From Mesorhizobium sp. (lineage in GTDB: Bacteria; Pseudomonadota; Alphaproteobacteria; Rhizobiales; Rhizobiaceae): 64,000 nt of DNA. The notes below the pieces were generated by a model. It was not told where the DNA came from. It did no database searches and saw only the letters and a list, made by a program, of their open reading frames with translations. The stretch lies in assembly GCA_019635735.1 (NCBI GenBank), contig JAHBYX010000013.1:32223-96222 (forward strand), in the 5' to 3' direction. Every line of letters starts with the position of its first letter. Position 1 is the stretch's first letter. Positions 63,817-64,000 of this stretch are shown here, piece after piece. A program made the translations under genes and the position numbers.

Positions 63817-64000
63817 TTAATCCAGCGCCTTGACGATTTCTTCCGTCATCTTCTTGGCGTCGCCGAGCAGCATCATGGTGCCGTCCTTGTAGAACAGCGT
63901 GTTGTCGATGCCGGCATAGCCGGAGCCGAGCGAGCGCTTGACGAAGAGGCAGGTGCGGGCCTTGTCGACGTCGAGGATGGGCATGCCGTAGATCGGGCTC
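63817..64000 (-). CDS. pntB: NAD(P) transhydrogenase beta subunit, C-terminal end
   Basis: The last 60 or so residues: P-I-Y-G-M-P-I-L-D-V-D-K-A, F-V-K-R-S-L-G-S-G-Y-A-G, then Y-K-D-G-T-M-M-L-L-G-D-A-K-K and E-I-V-K-A-L-D before the TAA. This is the NADP(H)-binding domain III end of proton-translocating transhydrogenase, whose other subunits would lie beyond the right edge. It is cut by the window; 70 bases of AT-rich DNA separate it from the TetR start. Confidence 0.92.
   Translation of the reverse strand, partial: SPIYGMPILDVDKARTCLFVKRSLGSGYAGIDNTLFYKDGTMMLLGDAKKMTEEIVKALD

Overview
The window is high-GC alphaproteobacterial DNA. Gene content and order (infC-rpmI-rplT-pheST, HWE histidine kinase, DUF2852, rhizobial-type short inverted repeats, several liv ABC operons) fit the Hyphomicrobiales, most likely the Mesorhizobium/Phyllobacteriaceae group. 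This is an inference from content; no rRNA gene or intact tRNA gene is present to prove it.

Layout. 1-5.2 kb: a truncated SDR gene, a GGDEF-EAL protein, and an envelope-glycan cluster (polytopic membrane protein, GT2 glycosyltransferase, GtrA). 5.3-7.9 kb: gshB and a comM/yifB gene broken by one missing base. 7.9-14.1 kb: a complete branched-chain-amino-acid-type ABC transporter (binding protein, livG, livF, livH, livM) ending in an alpha/beta hydrolase, with a PAS-LuxR regulator divergent from it. 14.9-27 kb: mixed metabolic genes (SDR, EamA exporter, class A PBP, RbsD/FucU mutarotase, Gfo/Idh/MocA dehydrogenase, two Rnk proteins, two aldo-keto reductases, NCS2 purine/uracil permease, Tim44-domain protein). 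27-28.6 kb: a RhuM gene and a frameshifted small gene. 28.6-34.1 kb: the translation cluster infC-rpmI-rplT-pheS-pheT, with a DUF4160/DUF2442 pair lodged between pheS and pheT. 34.3-42.6 kb: hydrolase, BenE permease, mechanosensitive channel, DUF2852, HWE kinase, secreted trypsin-like protease, aldose-epimerase-like protein and GntR regulator. 42.6-50 kb: a second liv operon followed by a DMT permease and flanked by a formamidase-like hydrolase and a class II aldolase. 50.4-56 kb: polA, a Zur-like regulator, gph, a thioredoxin-fold protein and rpe. 56.1-59.6 kb: a four-gene operon headed by an exported caspase-like protease. 59.6-62.2 kb: an FAD reductase and a second secreted serine protease. 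62.2-64 kb: gene-poor, more AT-rich DNA with a tRNA 3'-end remnant, a TetR gene, and the end of pntB.

Five intergenic copies of a GC-rich inverted repeat sit in the gaps of the two liv operons, and a sixth copy lies in frame inside polA, where it adds about 39 residues between the two exonuclease domains. Two stem-loops with C-rich, anti-Shine-Dalgarno-like loops between the class II aldolase and polA look like a small RNA.

The best candidates for undescribed biology are the caspase operon (protease plus a six-cysteine exported protein plus two small membrane proteins), the in-frame repeat in polA, the DUF4160/DUF2442 pair inside pheST, and the twin C-rich hairpins.
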